From Pseudomonadota bacterium (lineage in GTDB: Bacteria; Desulfobacterota; Desulfobulbia; Desulfobulbales; Desulfocapsaceae): a stretch of 42,406 nt of DNA. The translations under genes and the position numbers were made by a program. A model generated the notes under the pieces. It was given only the letters and a program-made list of their open reading frames with translations. It had not been told where the DNA came from and did not search any database. The DNA lies in NCBI GenBank assembly GCA_018821985.1, contig JAHJKP010000009.1, positions 1 to 42,406 on the forward strand. Reading direction: 5' to 3'. Positions 1 to 8,001 of the stretch are shown here, piece by piece; within the stretch, counting starts at the first letter, position 1, and the number at the start of each line of letters is the position of its first letter.

Positions 1-1077
1 CCCTGAAGATATTGTCTTCGCAAGCATTTTTGCCGATAATGTTTTGGCTATTCCCGGAACTCCTTCTAGAAGAATATGTCCGTTGGTTAATAGTCCTATT
101 ATCATAAAATCTATCATATCATCCTGACCAATAATAACTTTATTAAGTTCTGTTCTAATTCTTTCCGAGAAATTATAAATCTTGAGAATTTCAACTTTCC
201 TTGGCAAAAATTCTTTTTTATTTGGGTCAAGCTCTGTTGTAATAACGATATCAGCATGAACGCTTCGAGTACCATGTAGATCGTTTGGATTTATAGCTTC
301 ATTCAACTCGAATTTTATTCGTTTGTTGATCCTTCCAGGAACAATTCCCGCCCAAGACCGAGTGCTGCTATCTTTGTCACTTGCCCATATTTCAATCTCG
401 GTGTTCAGTAAAACTTCAGTGTCCTGTGTCTTTTCTGGTGGCTCGTATTTAGAAGGGGCCTCTTTAGCAAAAGCAGGTGTTATTGTTAGATCTTTCAGCT
501 GATTATCATTAAATTCTATTGCCGCACCTTCTTCCAATTGAGCCGGAGAAATGACTGCAATAGCCTCTTGGCTCAGTTTCTTTTTATCCTTTGTTTTATT
601 CAATATATCTGTGATTGCTTTTTCAGAGATGTTCATTTCACCTCCTGTTTGGACAATTGCACCACTGTATGCAACTATACTGGTTGATGGTGTGGTGACA
701 CCCTGATTGATCAAAGCGTTTCTCACCCCAAAGCCAATAAATGCCGCAACACCAATAACTACAGCTCCAGTCAGTACAGGGTTTGATTCAAACATTTTAC
801 CGGCGACCTCAATAGCTTGATCGTAGTTTGCTTTATCTTTAAAGACTATTCTAATTAAGAAATCTTCAAGAAGGCTTCCTGCTTCAACCTTGCAAACTAG
901 AACTTCAATATCGACAACTGTAGCGCCCTTGCAAGCTTCTTCAATAAAAGGGCTAACTCTTTTTAACAGTTTTTCATAAGCCAGTAAAGACTCTACAAGT
1001 TGGCCAATGGGGATAGCTCCCTTATTAGTATATTTTACTTTGTAAGGAACTTCAATGACATTTAGATCTGTCTTCAT
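1..1077 (-). CDS. Phage-type N-terminal domain fused in frame to start of MoxR AAA+ ATPase (partial)
   Basis: The frame is open from an ATG at 1077 (AAAGGA Shine-Dalgarno about 7 nt upstream) to the window edge, 359 codons with no stop. Residues 1 to about 300 start MKTDLNVIEVPYKVKY and include a hydrophobic glycine/valine-rich stretch near 115-135. I associate this type with uncharacterised proteins next to phage repressors; that is memory, not a search. From about residue 305 the sequence becomes a typical MoxR N-terminus: NKVIIGQDD, then NGHILLEGVPGIAKTLS, whose GVPGIAKT is the Walker A loop. MoxR ATPases are AAA+ chaperones that usually work with von Willebrand factor A partners. The gene lies 31 bp downstream of the repressor on the same strand, so the two may be co-transcribed. 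Both halves are equally AT-rich, unlike the phage body and the right-hand host flank. It is either a real two-domain cargo protein or a read-through across the prophage left end into an interrupted host moxR. Confidence 0.7.
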   Translation of the reverse strand, partial: MKTDLNVIEVPYKVKYTNKGAIPIGQLVESLLAYEKLLKRVSPFIEEACKGATVVDIEVLVCKVEAGSLLEDFLIRIVFKDKANYDQAIEVAGKMFESNPVLTGAVVIGVAAFIGFGVRNALINQGVTTPSTSIVAYSGAIVQTGGEMNISEKAITDILNKTKDKKKLSQEAIAVISPAQLEEGAAIEFNDNQLKDLTITPAFAKEAPSKYEPPEKTQDTEVLLNTEIEIWASDKDSSTRSWAGIVPGRINKRIKFELNEAINPNDLHGTRSVHADIVITTELDPNKKEFLPRKVEILKIYNFSERIRTELNKVIIGQDDMIDFMIIGLLTNGHILLEGVPGIAKTLSAKMLAKTISSG

Positions 1078-1108
1078 AAATAGTCCTTTAATATTTTATA
1101 CTTATTAG

Positions 1109-1768
1109 TTACCACACCTCGTGGCCGAGCCATACTACGCGGCCGATCAGGGAGAAGGTGGACATTTCTATAGGGGCATCGGGGCTTAGTTGTTTGTTAT
1201 CGCTGATGGCCCAGAGTTCGCCGGCTCCTTTGTAGATCAGGCGTTTTACCCGGATCAGATTCCCCTCGCTGAAGGCGTAGATTTTGCCTTCACGCACCTC
1301 TTGCAGATTGCTCTGCGCCATATCCACCAAGACCACATCACCATCCTGGATCATAGGGAACATTGAGTCTCCAGAGACATGGAAGACTGCGCACTGCTTC
1401 GGCTGGCACTTGCGATTGAGCCAGGATGTCCTGAAAGTGAAAAAACAAGGATCGTCGCCACCACCATTAACGATAAAGGTTCCTGCGCCAGCTGCCAGGC
1501 GGTCATGGTATAGCGGAACCCTGGTCCATTCCGAGCCTAATATAATAAGGTCATGATTTTCCAGCCGCATAGGGCCTGTGCCTGTAAGCAGCCAATTTGT
1601 ATTAAAACCCATATTGGCCAGTGATTCAAAAACATTACCACCTGGAACAGATCCGCCATCCTCGTAAACTTGCCATGTCCTAACCGCGACATTAAGAGCG
1701 ATAGCCATTTTTCTCTGACTTAGTCCCAGTTCAGCACGGATGATTTTTAAGCGCTCTGGAAGATTCAT
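1109..1768 (-). CDS. Phage repressor, XRE HTH plus S24/LexA-like peptidase
   Basis: 219 aa. Residues 5-65 form an XRE-type helix-turn-helix (LSQRKMAIALNVAVRTWQVYE). The C-terminal half is a LexA/UmuD/CI-type S24 domain with the nucleophile in HVSGDSMFP (Ser135) and general base in LIRVKRL (Lys175). Ala-Gly dipeptides at 93-96 (LAAGAGT) sit where LexA-family proteins self-cleave. This is the functional counterpart of the Mu c repressor and is likely RecA/SOS-inducible by autocleavage; that mechanism is inferred from the family. It is divergent from the Ner-like gene across a 312-bp control region. Copies of a GTGTGACG motif lie just upstream of its start, so autoregulation is likely. Confidence 0.93.
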   Translation of the reverse strand: MNLPERLKIIRAELGLSQRKMAIALNVAVRTWQVYEDGGSVPGGNVFESLANMGFNTNWLLTGTGPMRLENHDLIILGSEWTRVPLYHDRLAAGAGTFIVNGGGDDPCFFTFRTSWLNRKCQPKQCAVFHVSGDSMFPMIQDGDVVLVDMAQSNLQEVREGKIYAFSEGNLIRVKRLIYKGAGELWAISDNKQLSPDAPIEMSTFSLIGRVVWLGHEVW

Positions 1769-2080
1769 TTTTTATCTTTTTGGTCACACTTTAATAACCG
1801 AAAGCGTGACCGAAGTGTGACGCATAATTTTGCGTAGTTATTTTATGTTTTTTGTATATCAATCAGCACGTTAAACAATAAAATATAGAGATATCATATA
1901 AAATTAAGTGTGACGTAAAAAATAGGGTTCCCCAAATAAATTAAAAAAAAAGGCGTCACAGTAAAAAATACCGTTGACAGCAGTATAATTGTTCTGTAAT
2001 GATTACTTTATTAACTAATTGCAGTAAAAAAATAGTCATGGCCGATAGTCGGACATGATCAAAATAAAAGAGGTCAGACA
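1769..2080. promoter_or_regulatory. Repressor/early operator-promoter region
   Basis: A 312-bp AT-rich divergent intergenic region with no gene. Five copies of a GTGTGACG-like core are visible: GGTCACACTT 1782-1791 (inverted), AAGCGTGACC 1802-1811, AAGTGTGACG 1813-1822, AAGTGTGACG 1906-1915 and GGCGTCACAG 1952-1961 (inverted). These are the best candidates for operators of the repressor and/or the Ner-like protein. A rightward early promoter is likely: TTGACA at 1974-1979 and a weak -10, TAATGA, at 1997-2002 (17-bp spacer), about 80 bp upstream of the Ner-like gene. The last operator copy ends 12 bp before the -35, so a bound protein could block polymerase. Confidence 0.7.
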
Positions 2081-2275
2081 ATGACACCACGACAAATCAG
2101 AGGACTGCTGGTTACCGAGGGAATAACCCTCGTCTCAATTGCCAAAGATCTTCATGTTTCGGCTGCGGCGATATCACAGGCCATAAGTCATAAAACCGTG
2201 TCTAAAAGGATACGGGAAGAGATAGCCAGGCGACTGAACAAGAAGGCCTCTGATCTATGGAAGAAAGCCGCATAA
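2081..2275 (+). CDS. ner: Ner/Nlp-like DNA-binding regulator
   Basis: 64 aa, the size of the Mu Ner/Nlp family. Almost the whole protein is one helix-turn-helix (ITLVSIAKDLHVSAAAISQA), ending with a basic tail LNKKASDLWKK. In Mu, Ner is the first early gene and acts like Cro: it lowers transcription from the early and repressor promoters. First gene rightward from the control region and divergent from the S24 repressor, exactly the Ner position. RBS AAAGAGG lies upstream of the ATG. Name by family and position. Confidence 0.85.
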   Translation: MTPRQIRGLLVTEGITLVSIAKDLHVSAAAISQAISHKTVSKRIREEIARRLNKKASDLWKKAA

Positions 2276-2361
2276 TTGCGAAAATTAAAATCTAATAAAA
2301 AGAAAAAGCCGAGATGCCAACTACCGTCTATGTCCGAATGGACCCCAATGACCCTGAACAC

Positions 2362-2685
2362 CTATATCTCTACTCTGCCACCGGGGTGAATAGTAGCTTC
2401 TATGGAATTGCTGAGCGTGTTCATAACAATGGCAACCTCATTAAGAAATTCATAAATTCTATCCTTGTCCTGGGGCGGGACAGGCATCTCCAGTATAAAA
2501 TTGTCCCCATAAAAATTAAAGATCCAGTAGTGAGTTTTACCTGGAGATTCTTTTCTTATTTGCGGTTCGGAAAAAACAACAGGAGTGCGTCCTGATGCAG
2601 CATAAGACTCTAAAATTTTCCGAAATTTACCCAGATAGTATTCACCACACCCTATTACAATTTTATTTCCTGGTTGCATGACCAT
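2362..2685 (-). CDS. Hypothetical protein on the opposite strand of the early region
   Basis: 107 aa from an ATG at 2685 preceded by a strong GGAGGT Shine-Dalgarno (2691-2696). The protein looks like a genuine globular sequence (GNKIVIGCGEYYLGKFRKIL, then THYWIFNFYGDNFILEMPVP) with no membrane segment or known motif. I do not recognise the family. It points against the early operon, between the Ner-like gene and the next plus-strand gene, so it may be a lysogenically expressed accessory gene (moron) or an antisense brake on early transcription. A 93-codon plus-strand frame overlaps it, but that frame lacks a good RBS and looks less protein-like. Confidence 0.55.
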   Translation of the reverse strand: MVMQPGNKIVIGCGEYYLGKFRKILESYAASGRTPVVFSEPQIRKESPGKTHYWIFNFYGDNFILEMPVPPQDKDRIYEFLNEVAIVMNTLSNSIEATIHPGGRVEI

Positions 2686-2748
2686 AAGGGACCTCCATAC
2701 TGTGATTAATTCCTTAACTGAATGTATCAATAAAAAACAAGAATAACA

Positions 2749-3216
2749 ATGACTAATAGAAAACAAAAAATAGTCGGTAAATCGACACAGATGAGCCTGT
2801 TTGACCTGCTGATCGAGGCGAGGGAGGAGAAGGCGGCAGCAGCTCCTGGGCGGCTTAATATTGCGGTACGGATGGCACAGGCTGCCAAGGGTGCTATCCG
2901 CAATGCTCCCAAATCCCGCGAGGTGATCGCTGAGGAAATGAGCGAGTTGACCGGAGAGACGGTGACGGTTTCACAGATCAACAACTGGACGGCAGATAGC
3001 CATCCGCACCGAATGCCGGGGGAAATGATCCCGGCATTTTGCATTGCCTGCGGAGACAACGGCATGATCGAGGTGCAGGCCGAGGCGGCGGGTGTCTTTA
3101 CCCTGCCTGGTCCCGACGCCTTGCGGGCGGAGATCCAGAAGCTGGAAGAGCAGACGAAAAATTTGCATCGTGAGAAACATAAACGAGTTCTTTTACTGAG
3201 GGAGATAGAGAAATGA
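2749..3216 (+). CDS. Hypothetical early phage protein, possible DNA-binding
   Basis: 155 aa and soluble. The middle (NAPKSREVIAEEMSELTG then TVSQINNWTAD) reads like a helix-turn-helix segment. The C-terminal 35 residues (RAEIQKLEEQTKNLHREK) are a charged helix that could form a coiled coil. It lies between the regulatory switch and the transposase and overlaps the next gene by 4 bp (ATGA), so the two are translationally coupled. Probably an early regulator, but I cannot name the family. The start has only a weak RBS. Confidence 0.75.
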   Translation: MTNRKQKIVGKSTQMSLFDLLIEAREEKAAAAPGRLNIAVRMAQAAKGAIRNAPKSREVIAEEMSELTGETVTVSQINNWTADSHPHRMPGEMIPAFCIACGDNGMIEVQAEAAGVFTLPGPDALRAEIQKLEEQTKNLHREKHKRVLLLREIEK

Positions 3217-3866
3217 CGGAACCGGGAAAAGGTGAACTGGTAGAGGCGATGTTGATGCCTGATGTGTTTTCGGCGAATCAAGTCCAACGGTTAAAGGAAC
3301 TTGAAACCGTTATAAGAAGCGATTTACAGGCCTTTCTCAGGGTCGGGGCCGCACTGGCCGAAATCAGGAATAACGGGCTTTATATGGTGAATAGCCATGT
3401 ATCTTTTGAGCGATATCTCCGGGATAAATGGGGAATGGGACAATCACAAGGGTATCGATTAATTGACGCCCATACGGTTGTGCAAAGTTTGAAAAGTTCC
3501 CCAATTGGGGAACTTTTGCCCGATAACGAGTCCCAGATCAGGCCATTGACTAAATACAAGGATAAGCCGGAGATGCTGGCCAATGTGTGGCAGATGGCTG
3601 TTAATGCTGCCCATAACGGCAAGATCACGGCTAAATTAGTGAAGAATGCCCTGACCTACGTCACCGGGGAAGAAGTGGACCGCAAGATCCGCAAGGCGTC
3701 TGCGGTAGCCGAAAAAGCCCCTCATGGTATTTCGGAGTTTACCACTACCTATCAACTGCTTTTGGATGCGATCAGTCGGGAGGTGGCGTCAGGATTTGCC
3801 ACCACTGACAAGGAGACTATCCTTATGTGTCTGGAGGCGGCCCTGGGGGTCGTTGACGAGATATGA
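3213..3866 (+). CDS. Putative early DNA-binding protein
   Basis: 217 aa. The N-terminal half has a helical region followed by SFERYLRDKWGMGQSQGYRL, a pattern seen in plasmid/phage proteins carried next to ParB-like or methylase genes (resembling DUF3102-like DNA-binding proteins). Residues ~100-150 (NESQIRPLTKYKDKPEML, GKITAKLVKNAL) are also typical of that group. The function is probably DNA binding during replication or regulation; the family assignment is from memory and tentative. It overlaps its neighbours by 4 bp on both sides (ATGA at 3213 and 3863), so it belongs to one early operon leading into the transposase. Confidence 0.75.
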   Translation: MTEPGKGELVEAMLMPDVFSANQVQRLKELETVIRSDLQAFLRVGAALAEIRNNGLYMVNSHVSFERYLRDKWGMGQSQGYRLIDAHTVVQSLKSSPIGELLPDNESQIRPLTKYKDKPEMLANVWQMAVNAAHNGKITAKLVKNALTYVTGEEVDRKIRKASAVAEKAPHGISEFTTTYQLLLDAISREVASGFATTDKETILMCLEAALGVVDEI

Positions 3867-6124
3867 AAAGGCCGGGAAAGGCCGTCAAGACCAATTACAG
3901 CGCTGAGGAATTGGCTGAGATGGCTATTCCCGGATTACCTGCGACAAAGAGCGGAATATTGAGGATGGCCAAAAACAAAAAATGGACCGCCATCACCATG
4001 CCCAGTCGCGGAGGGTCTGTAAAAAAATATCTAACCCTGCTCCTGCCCGAGGCCGTGCGCATAGGGATTGCGGCCAAGGTGACGGCGGCAAGTATTGGCA
4101 ACCACTCCAGCGCCGGGGCGCAGGCAGGGGCTAATCTGGCGCAAAGGCTGCTGGCCCGTGATTCCCGCGAGGATACGCAGGAGGCCATCGCCAAAGAGCG
4201 CGGACTGGCTGCCTATAACATCCTGGCCGCCGATAAAAAGGCGATCGCCGATGCCCGGCGCGAGATCCTGTGCGCCCGTAACGCCTTTATCAGGTCGGCT
4301 GGAGTTACGGTCAAGGCCGGGACGCAGGCTTTCTGCGATCATTACCTGACCGGGGCGATACAGCTGCCTGAGAGTGTTGTCGACATCATCGGAAAGACGC
4401 TGTCCTGGTCGACGCTGAACCGTTGGCAGAAGGCCTATGATACCCTCGGCATGATCGGGCTGGCCCCCGGTTATCATAATCCGAAGAAGGGCAGCACTAC
4501 CGTGCCGGAGCCGATGCGCGATCTGATTATCGGGCTGGTGGTGGCCTATCCGCATATTGAAATGACGAGGGTTATGGACGCACTGGCTGCCCGGTTTCAT
4601 GATCAGGATCTGCCATCCGAGTCCGTGGCCCGGAGATATACCAACCAGTACAAAGCAAATAACGCCGGGCTGCTGCTGGCCATTAAAAACCCGGACAAGT
4701 GGCGGAGCTACCGGCAACTGGCCTTCGGGTCGGTGTCGGAGAATGTCGAGCGCCTCAACCAGATGTGGGAATACGATTCCACCATCGGCGATGTCATGCT
4801 CAAAGAGGGCAGGCACTGCGTGATCGGAGTGATCGACCTCTTTACCCGGCGGCTCAAGCTGCTGGTGTCGAAGACATCGCGGTCCACGGCGGTGGCGGCG
4901 ATCACCAGGGCGGCGGTGCTCGACTGGGGCGTGCCGGAGTGTATCCGCACAGACAACGGCGCGGATTATACCAGCGCCCATATGGTGCGGGTAATCGAAG
5001 GGCTGGGCGTGGGCTGGGACCTGTGTACCCCTTTCCAGCCGCAACAGAAACCGCATATAGAGCGGGCCTTTCAGACCTTTACCGGCGGCCTGTTCGAGCT
5101 GCTGCCCGGTTATGTCGGCCATTCGGTTGCCGATCGTAAGGATATCGAGGCACGTCGCAGTTTTTCCCAACGGTTGATGGGCAAGGGCGGACAGGTGGAT
5201 ATCGATCTCACCGCCGCCGAGTTTCAGGCCCTGTGCGACGACTGGCTGAATGCCATCTATCATCAGGATAAACATGCCGGGCTGGGCGACAAGAGCCCGG
5301 CTGAGGTGGCCAGGAGCTGGCGGAAGCCGGTGCGGATGATCAGCGACGAGCGGGCGCTGGACTGTCTGCTGGCCGAGGCCCCAGGAGGAGGCGGGCTGCG
5401 GACGGTGACCAAGAAGGGCATCCACATCGACAACATCACCTATCAGGCCCCGGAGTTCGGCGCGATTATCGATAAGGCCCGCCAGGTGCGGGTGCTGATC
5501 GACGCCGCCGATCTGGGCCAGGTACATTGTTACGATCCGGAGTCAGGAGTGTTTCTGTGCGTGGCGGTTGACCCGATGCGCAAAGGGATCGACCGGGCGG
5601 AGATGGCGGGCAAGTCCCATGCCATCCAGAAGCAGGTCATGGCAGACGGCATCAAGAAATTGAAGAAGATCGCCCGCGATACGGCAGCCGATGGGATTCA
5701 CCAGGAGATCCTGGCCCACCGCAAGGGGCTGATCGCCAATACGGTGGAGCTGCCGAGGTTGACCATGGAGTACACCACTCCGGCCCTGGAAGAGGCGGGG
5801 CTGGCGGCTGTGGCGTTGGCTGGGAAGAGGCGCGAGCCGCTGGAGATGAGTGTGGCAGAGATCGCCCAGAGCGAAGCGATACTGGCGGAGCTGGAGCGGA
5901 AGAGCGGGATCAGGATGGCGATGCCGGCCACTGAGACCGAGGCCTATGATATGCTGCTGGATGAGCGGGACAGCCAGGGTTTGGAGCTGTCGGATCGCGA
6001 GGAGCGCTGGGTTTTGGAGTATGAAATTTATCTGGAGACCGGCAGGAGGAAGGGGTTGATGGCCGAGGGATGGCAGCCGTATGCGGAGCGGGCGCGGATC
6101 GCGCGGGAAGCGACGGGGAAATAA
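3863..6124 (+). CDS. MuA-type DDE transposase
   Basis: 753 aa, slightly longer than Mu transposase (663 aa). Residues 1-75 form a Mu-type DNA-binding domain (GLPATKSGILRMAKNKKW). The RNase H-like catalytic core follows, with acidic residues in MWEYDST (Asp305), RTDNGADY (Asp364) and PHIERAFQTF (Glu400). Asp364 and Glu400 are 35 residues apart. The C-terminal part corresponds to the Mu transposase beta-barrel and MuB-interaction region, ending in a charged helix. It inserts phage DNA into the host and replicates it by transposition, with the MuB-like ATPase as partner. It overlaps the upstream gene by 4 bp. No tyrosine or serine integrase is visible, so this is the sole integration enzyme. Confidence 0.95.
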   Translation: MKRPGKAVKTNYSAEELAEMAIPGLPATKSGILRMAKNKKWTAITMPSRGGSVKKYLTLLLPEAVRIGIAAKVTAASIGNHSSAGAQAGANLAQRLLARDSREDTQEAIAKERGLAAYNILAADKKAIADARREILCARNAFIRSAGVTVKAGTQAFCDHYLTGAIQLPESVVDIIGKTLSWSTLNRWQKAYDTLGMIGLAPGYHNPKKGSTTVPEPMRDLIIGLVVAYPHIEMTRVMDALAARFHDQDLPSESVARRYTNQYKANNAGLLLAIKNPDKWRSYRQLAFGSVSENVERLNQMWEYDSTIGDVMLKEGRHCVIGVIDLFTRRLKLLVSKTSRSTAVAAITRAAVLDWGVPECIRTDNGADYTSAHMVRVIEGLGVGWDLCTPFQPQQKPHIERAFQTFTGGLFELLPGYVGHSVADRKDIEARRSFSQRLMGKGGQVDIDLTAAEFQALCDDWLNAIYHQDKHAGLGDKSPAEVARSWRKPVRMISDERALDCLLAEAPGGGGLRTVTKKGIHIDNITYQAPEFGAIIDKARQVRVLIDAADLGQVHCYDPESGVFLCVAVDPMRKGIDRAEMAGKSHAIQKQVMADGIKKLKKIARDTAADGIHQEILAHRKGLIANTVELPRLTMEYTTPALEEAGLAAVALAGKRREPLEMSVAEIAQSEAILAELERKSGIRMAMPATETEAYDMLLDERDSQGLELSDREERWVLEYEIYLETGRRKGLMAEGWQPYAERARIAREATGK

Positions 6125-6154
6125 TTACGAATTACGAATTGAGAATTACGAATT
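6123..6154 (+). repeat. Heptanucleotide repeat cluster 1 (ATTACGA)
   Basis: Begins AATTACGAATTACGAATT and continues with one GAGAATT variant unit. It overlaps the transposase stop codon and ends 22 bp before the next start codon. First of about a dozen clusters of the same 7-bp repeat in the prophage. Confidence 0.9.
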
Positions 6155-6175
6155 CAAACTCAAAAAGGAGATACC

Positions 6176-6472
6176 ATGAAGATCGATAGAAAATTTAAGT
6201 TTGTGGCAACCAACCCTTGTAAAGGGAATGTCTACACTGAGCAAAATGCCATGATCTTTTGCGCTAAAGACAAGGCGCTGATCCCAACACTTCAGGCTTA
6301 TTATGTCGAGTGTGCGAGGCTTGGATGTGGGAACGAGCACCTAGAAAGCATTGAGTTGCTAATGGAAAGAGTCAAGATTTTCCAGGCTGTGGGAGATGAA
6401 GAACACCGGCACATACCTGACACCGAAACAGATTGCGAGATTGACCGCTGCATAGGTGGCAAAGGTTTATAA
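6176..6472 (+). CDS. Hypothetical Mu-like phage protein
   Basis: 98 aa, with a good AAAGGAG RBS 7 nt upstream. It begins KFKFVATNPCKGNVYTE and contains FCAKDKALIPTLQAYYVEC, a combination I associate with small conserved proteins between transposase and MuB-like genes in transposable phages. Five cysteines are present but not in a clear zinc-binding pattern. Function unknown; presumably an early accessory protein. Confidence 0.75.
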   Translation: MKIDRKFKFVATNPCKGNVYTEQNAMIFCAKDKALIPTLQAYYVECARLGCGNEHLESIELLMERVKIFQAVGDEEHRHIPDTETDCEIDRCIGGKGL

Positions 6473-6514
6473 CAGCAAACCACCCGCGCAACCAAGCGGA
6501 TCATAAATACAAAA

Positions 6515-6566
6515 GAAGGCCGGGAGATGATGCTCCTGGCCTTCAAACTGCCCCCGGTACGCGGGG
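6515..6566 (+). other. Two adjacent hairpins upstream of the MuB-like gene
   Basis: GAAGGCCGGGAG (6515-6526) pairs with CTCCTGGCCTTC (6533-6544), one mismatch and a 6-nt loop. It is followed by CCCCG/CGGGG around GTACG (6552-6566). There is no T-run, so this is not a classical terminator. It ends 13 bp before the MuB RBS, so it could affect mRNA processing or transposase/MuB stoichiometry. Confidence 0.55.
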
Positions 6567-6591
6567 TTAAACACTGAAAGGAGGATACACA

Positions 6592-7323
6592 TTGAAACAT
6601 GAGATGGCAATGACAAAAAACGTGCGGCGCTTTGTGGGAGCGGTGCGTGAGCTGTCCCAGCGCGGGCCGGGGCTGGAGGGTATGGGTCTGCTCGGCGGTG
6701 AGCCGGGCGAGGGCAAGACGACCACCCTGGCCTATGTCAGCAACCTGGTCAACGGGGTCTATGTGCGGGCCAACGCCTGCTGGACCGTCACCGCGATGCT
6801 GGCCGAGATCAGCCATGAGCTGGGTCTTCCCCGCCAGCGCTTCAAGCACCCGATGATAAACGGCATCATCGGCGCCATGCTGATGGATCCCCGGCCGATC
6901 TTTGTTGATGAGGCAGATTATCTGCTGCGCTCCACCGATATGCTGGACACCTTGCGCGATATCTATGACATGGTGCCGGGTGCCTGCGTCATCCTGGTGG
7001 GCATGGAGGAGCTGGCCGCCAAGGTGCGGGCCAATGGCCGATTCGCCCGGCGCGTTACCCAGTGGGTAGAGTTTTCCGGGCTTGATGTGGCCGATGCGGT
7101 AACGCTGGCCTCAACCGTCTGCGAGATCCCGGTGGGACGCGACCTGGTCGAGCACCTGCACAAGGAGACGCGGGGCAATGTGGGGCGCATGGTGGTAGGC
7201 CTGACCCGCATAGAGTCCCTGGGACGCTCCCAGGGACTGGAGGCCGTGGATCTGGCCGCCTGGGGAGACCGGCAGCTCTTTTTCGATCAGCAAGCCGGAA
7301 GGAGGAAGAACGGTGGCCGGTAA
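6592..7323 (+). CDS. MuB-type AAA+ target-selection ATPase
   Basis: 243 aa from a TTG start, chosen because GGAGG lies 7 nt upstream. Walker A is GGEPGEGKTTT (Lys42) and Walker B is PIFVDEADY (103-110). A sensor/arginine-rich region follows (NGRFARRVTQWVEF). MuB binds target DNA as an ATP-dependent filament, delivers targets to the transposase and gives target immunity. Shorter than Mu MuB (312 aa), mainly at the N-terminus. It overlaps the next gene by 11 bp. Confidence 0.92.
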   Translation: MKHEMAMTKNVRRFVGAVRELSQRGPGLEGMGLLGGEPGEGKTTTLAYVSNLVNGVYVRANACWTVTAMLAEISHELGLPRQRFKHPMINGIIGAMLMDPRPIFVDEADYLLRSTDMLDTLRDIYDMVPGACVILVGMEELAAKVRANGRFARRVTQWVEFSGLDVADAVTLASTVCEIPVGRDLVEHLHKETRGNVGRMVVGLTRIESLGRSQGLEAVDLAAWGDRQLFFDQQAGRRKNGGR

Positions 7324-7651
7324 AAAGGGGCAGATCGTGACCAGGCGCCGCGCCGATACCGCCCGCAAGCGGCTGTGGCAGTCCATGCGCATCCTGCGGC
7401 AGTTCACCCTGCCCGACCTGATGCGCACCGCAACAGCCAAGCTCGACAACACCCGCAAGATGGTGGTGCAGCTGACGATCCACGGCTACCTGCGGGAAGT
7501 ACCAGGCTATGTCAGCGGCCGGAAAGGGGCTTTGAAGTCCTGGTCCATCGCTATCAATCCGGGGCCTGATTATCCCATGGTCTGCGGGCAGTGCGGCTGT
7601 CCGGTCACGGCGAAGGAATGCAAGAAAGCGGAGGTGAACCATGACCAATAA
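7313..7651 (+). CDS. Small early phage protein with zinc-ribbon end
   Basis: 112 aa from a GTG start with GGAGG about 8 nt upstream. The N-terminal two thirds are basic and look like a winged helix (MRILRQFTLPDLMRTATAK ... VVQLTIHGYLREVPGY). The end carries CGQCGCPVTAKEC, a likely zinc site. It resembles early DNA-binding proteins next to MuB in transposable phages. Function unknown. Overlaps both neighbours, so it is in the same operon. Confidence 0.75.
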   Translation: MAGKKGQIVTRRRADTARKRLWQSMRILRQFTLPDLMRTATAKLDNTRKMVVQLTIHGYLREVPGYVSGRKGALKSWSIAINPGPDYPMVCGQCGCPVTAKECKKAEVNHDQ

Positions 7652-7955
7652 TGACCTGCTGATCCTGCTGCAGAACACCATTGCCGAGGGAGTCAGTCAA
7701 TCGGAGATCGCTAAACGCATCGGCTGTTCGCCGGCGACGATCTCGCAGATCAACTCCGAGAAATACGGCGGTGATCCGTCCATTATCCTGTCGCTGTTCG
7801 AGGAGATCTACGGAAACAGGGAGGTGTCCTGTCCGATTCTGGGAACGATCTCGATTACCCGCTGCGCCACCAACCGGCGGATGAAGTTTTCCGGATCCAA
7901 TCCGGTGCGGGTCAGGCTATGCAAGGCCTGCCCGAGCTGTGACAATAACCGCTGA
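7641..7955 (+). CDS. HTH protein with C-terminal cysteines
   Basis: 104 aa with an ideal GGAGGTGAACC leader before ATG. Residues 5-45 are an XRE/Cro-like helix-turn-helix (VSQSEIAKRIGCSPATISQI). The C-terminus has spaced cysteines (SCPILG ... TRCATNRR ... LCKACPSC), a plausible metal-binding module. Probably a small early transcription regulator that overlaps the preceding gene. Exact target unknown. Confidence 0.8.
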   Translation: MTNNDLLILLQNTIAEGVSQSEIAKRIGCSPATISQINSEKYGGDPSIILSLFEEIYGNREVSCPILGTISITRCATNRRMKFSGSNPVRVRLCKACPSCDNNR

Positions 7956-8001
7956 TTATCAGACTATTAACCGCCCGTTAAAAGGGCAAAGGATATACAA
8001 A

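Noticed and set aside
178-184. Prophage left end at TG 183-184 with AATCT as target duplication
   Set aside because: The matching AATCT near the right side is in a host gene (35586) with no CA before it, and no transposase-site repeats occur nearby.
2314-2595. Plus-strand frame of 93 codons after the Ner-like gene
   Set aside because: It overlaps a minus-strand gene that has a far better RBS and more protein-like sequence; no homologous motif seen.
4031-5527. 498-codon minus-strand frame inside the transposase gene
   Set aside because: It is antisense to a clear DDE transposase, rich in His/Gly/Pro/Arg from reversed GC-rich codons, and has no RBS.
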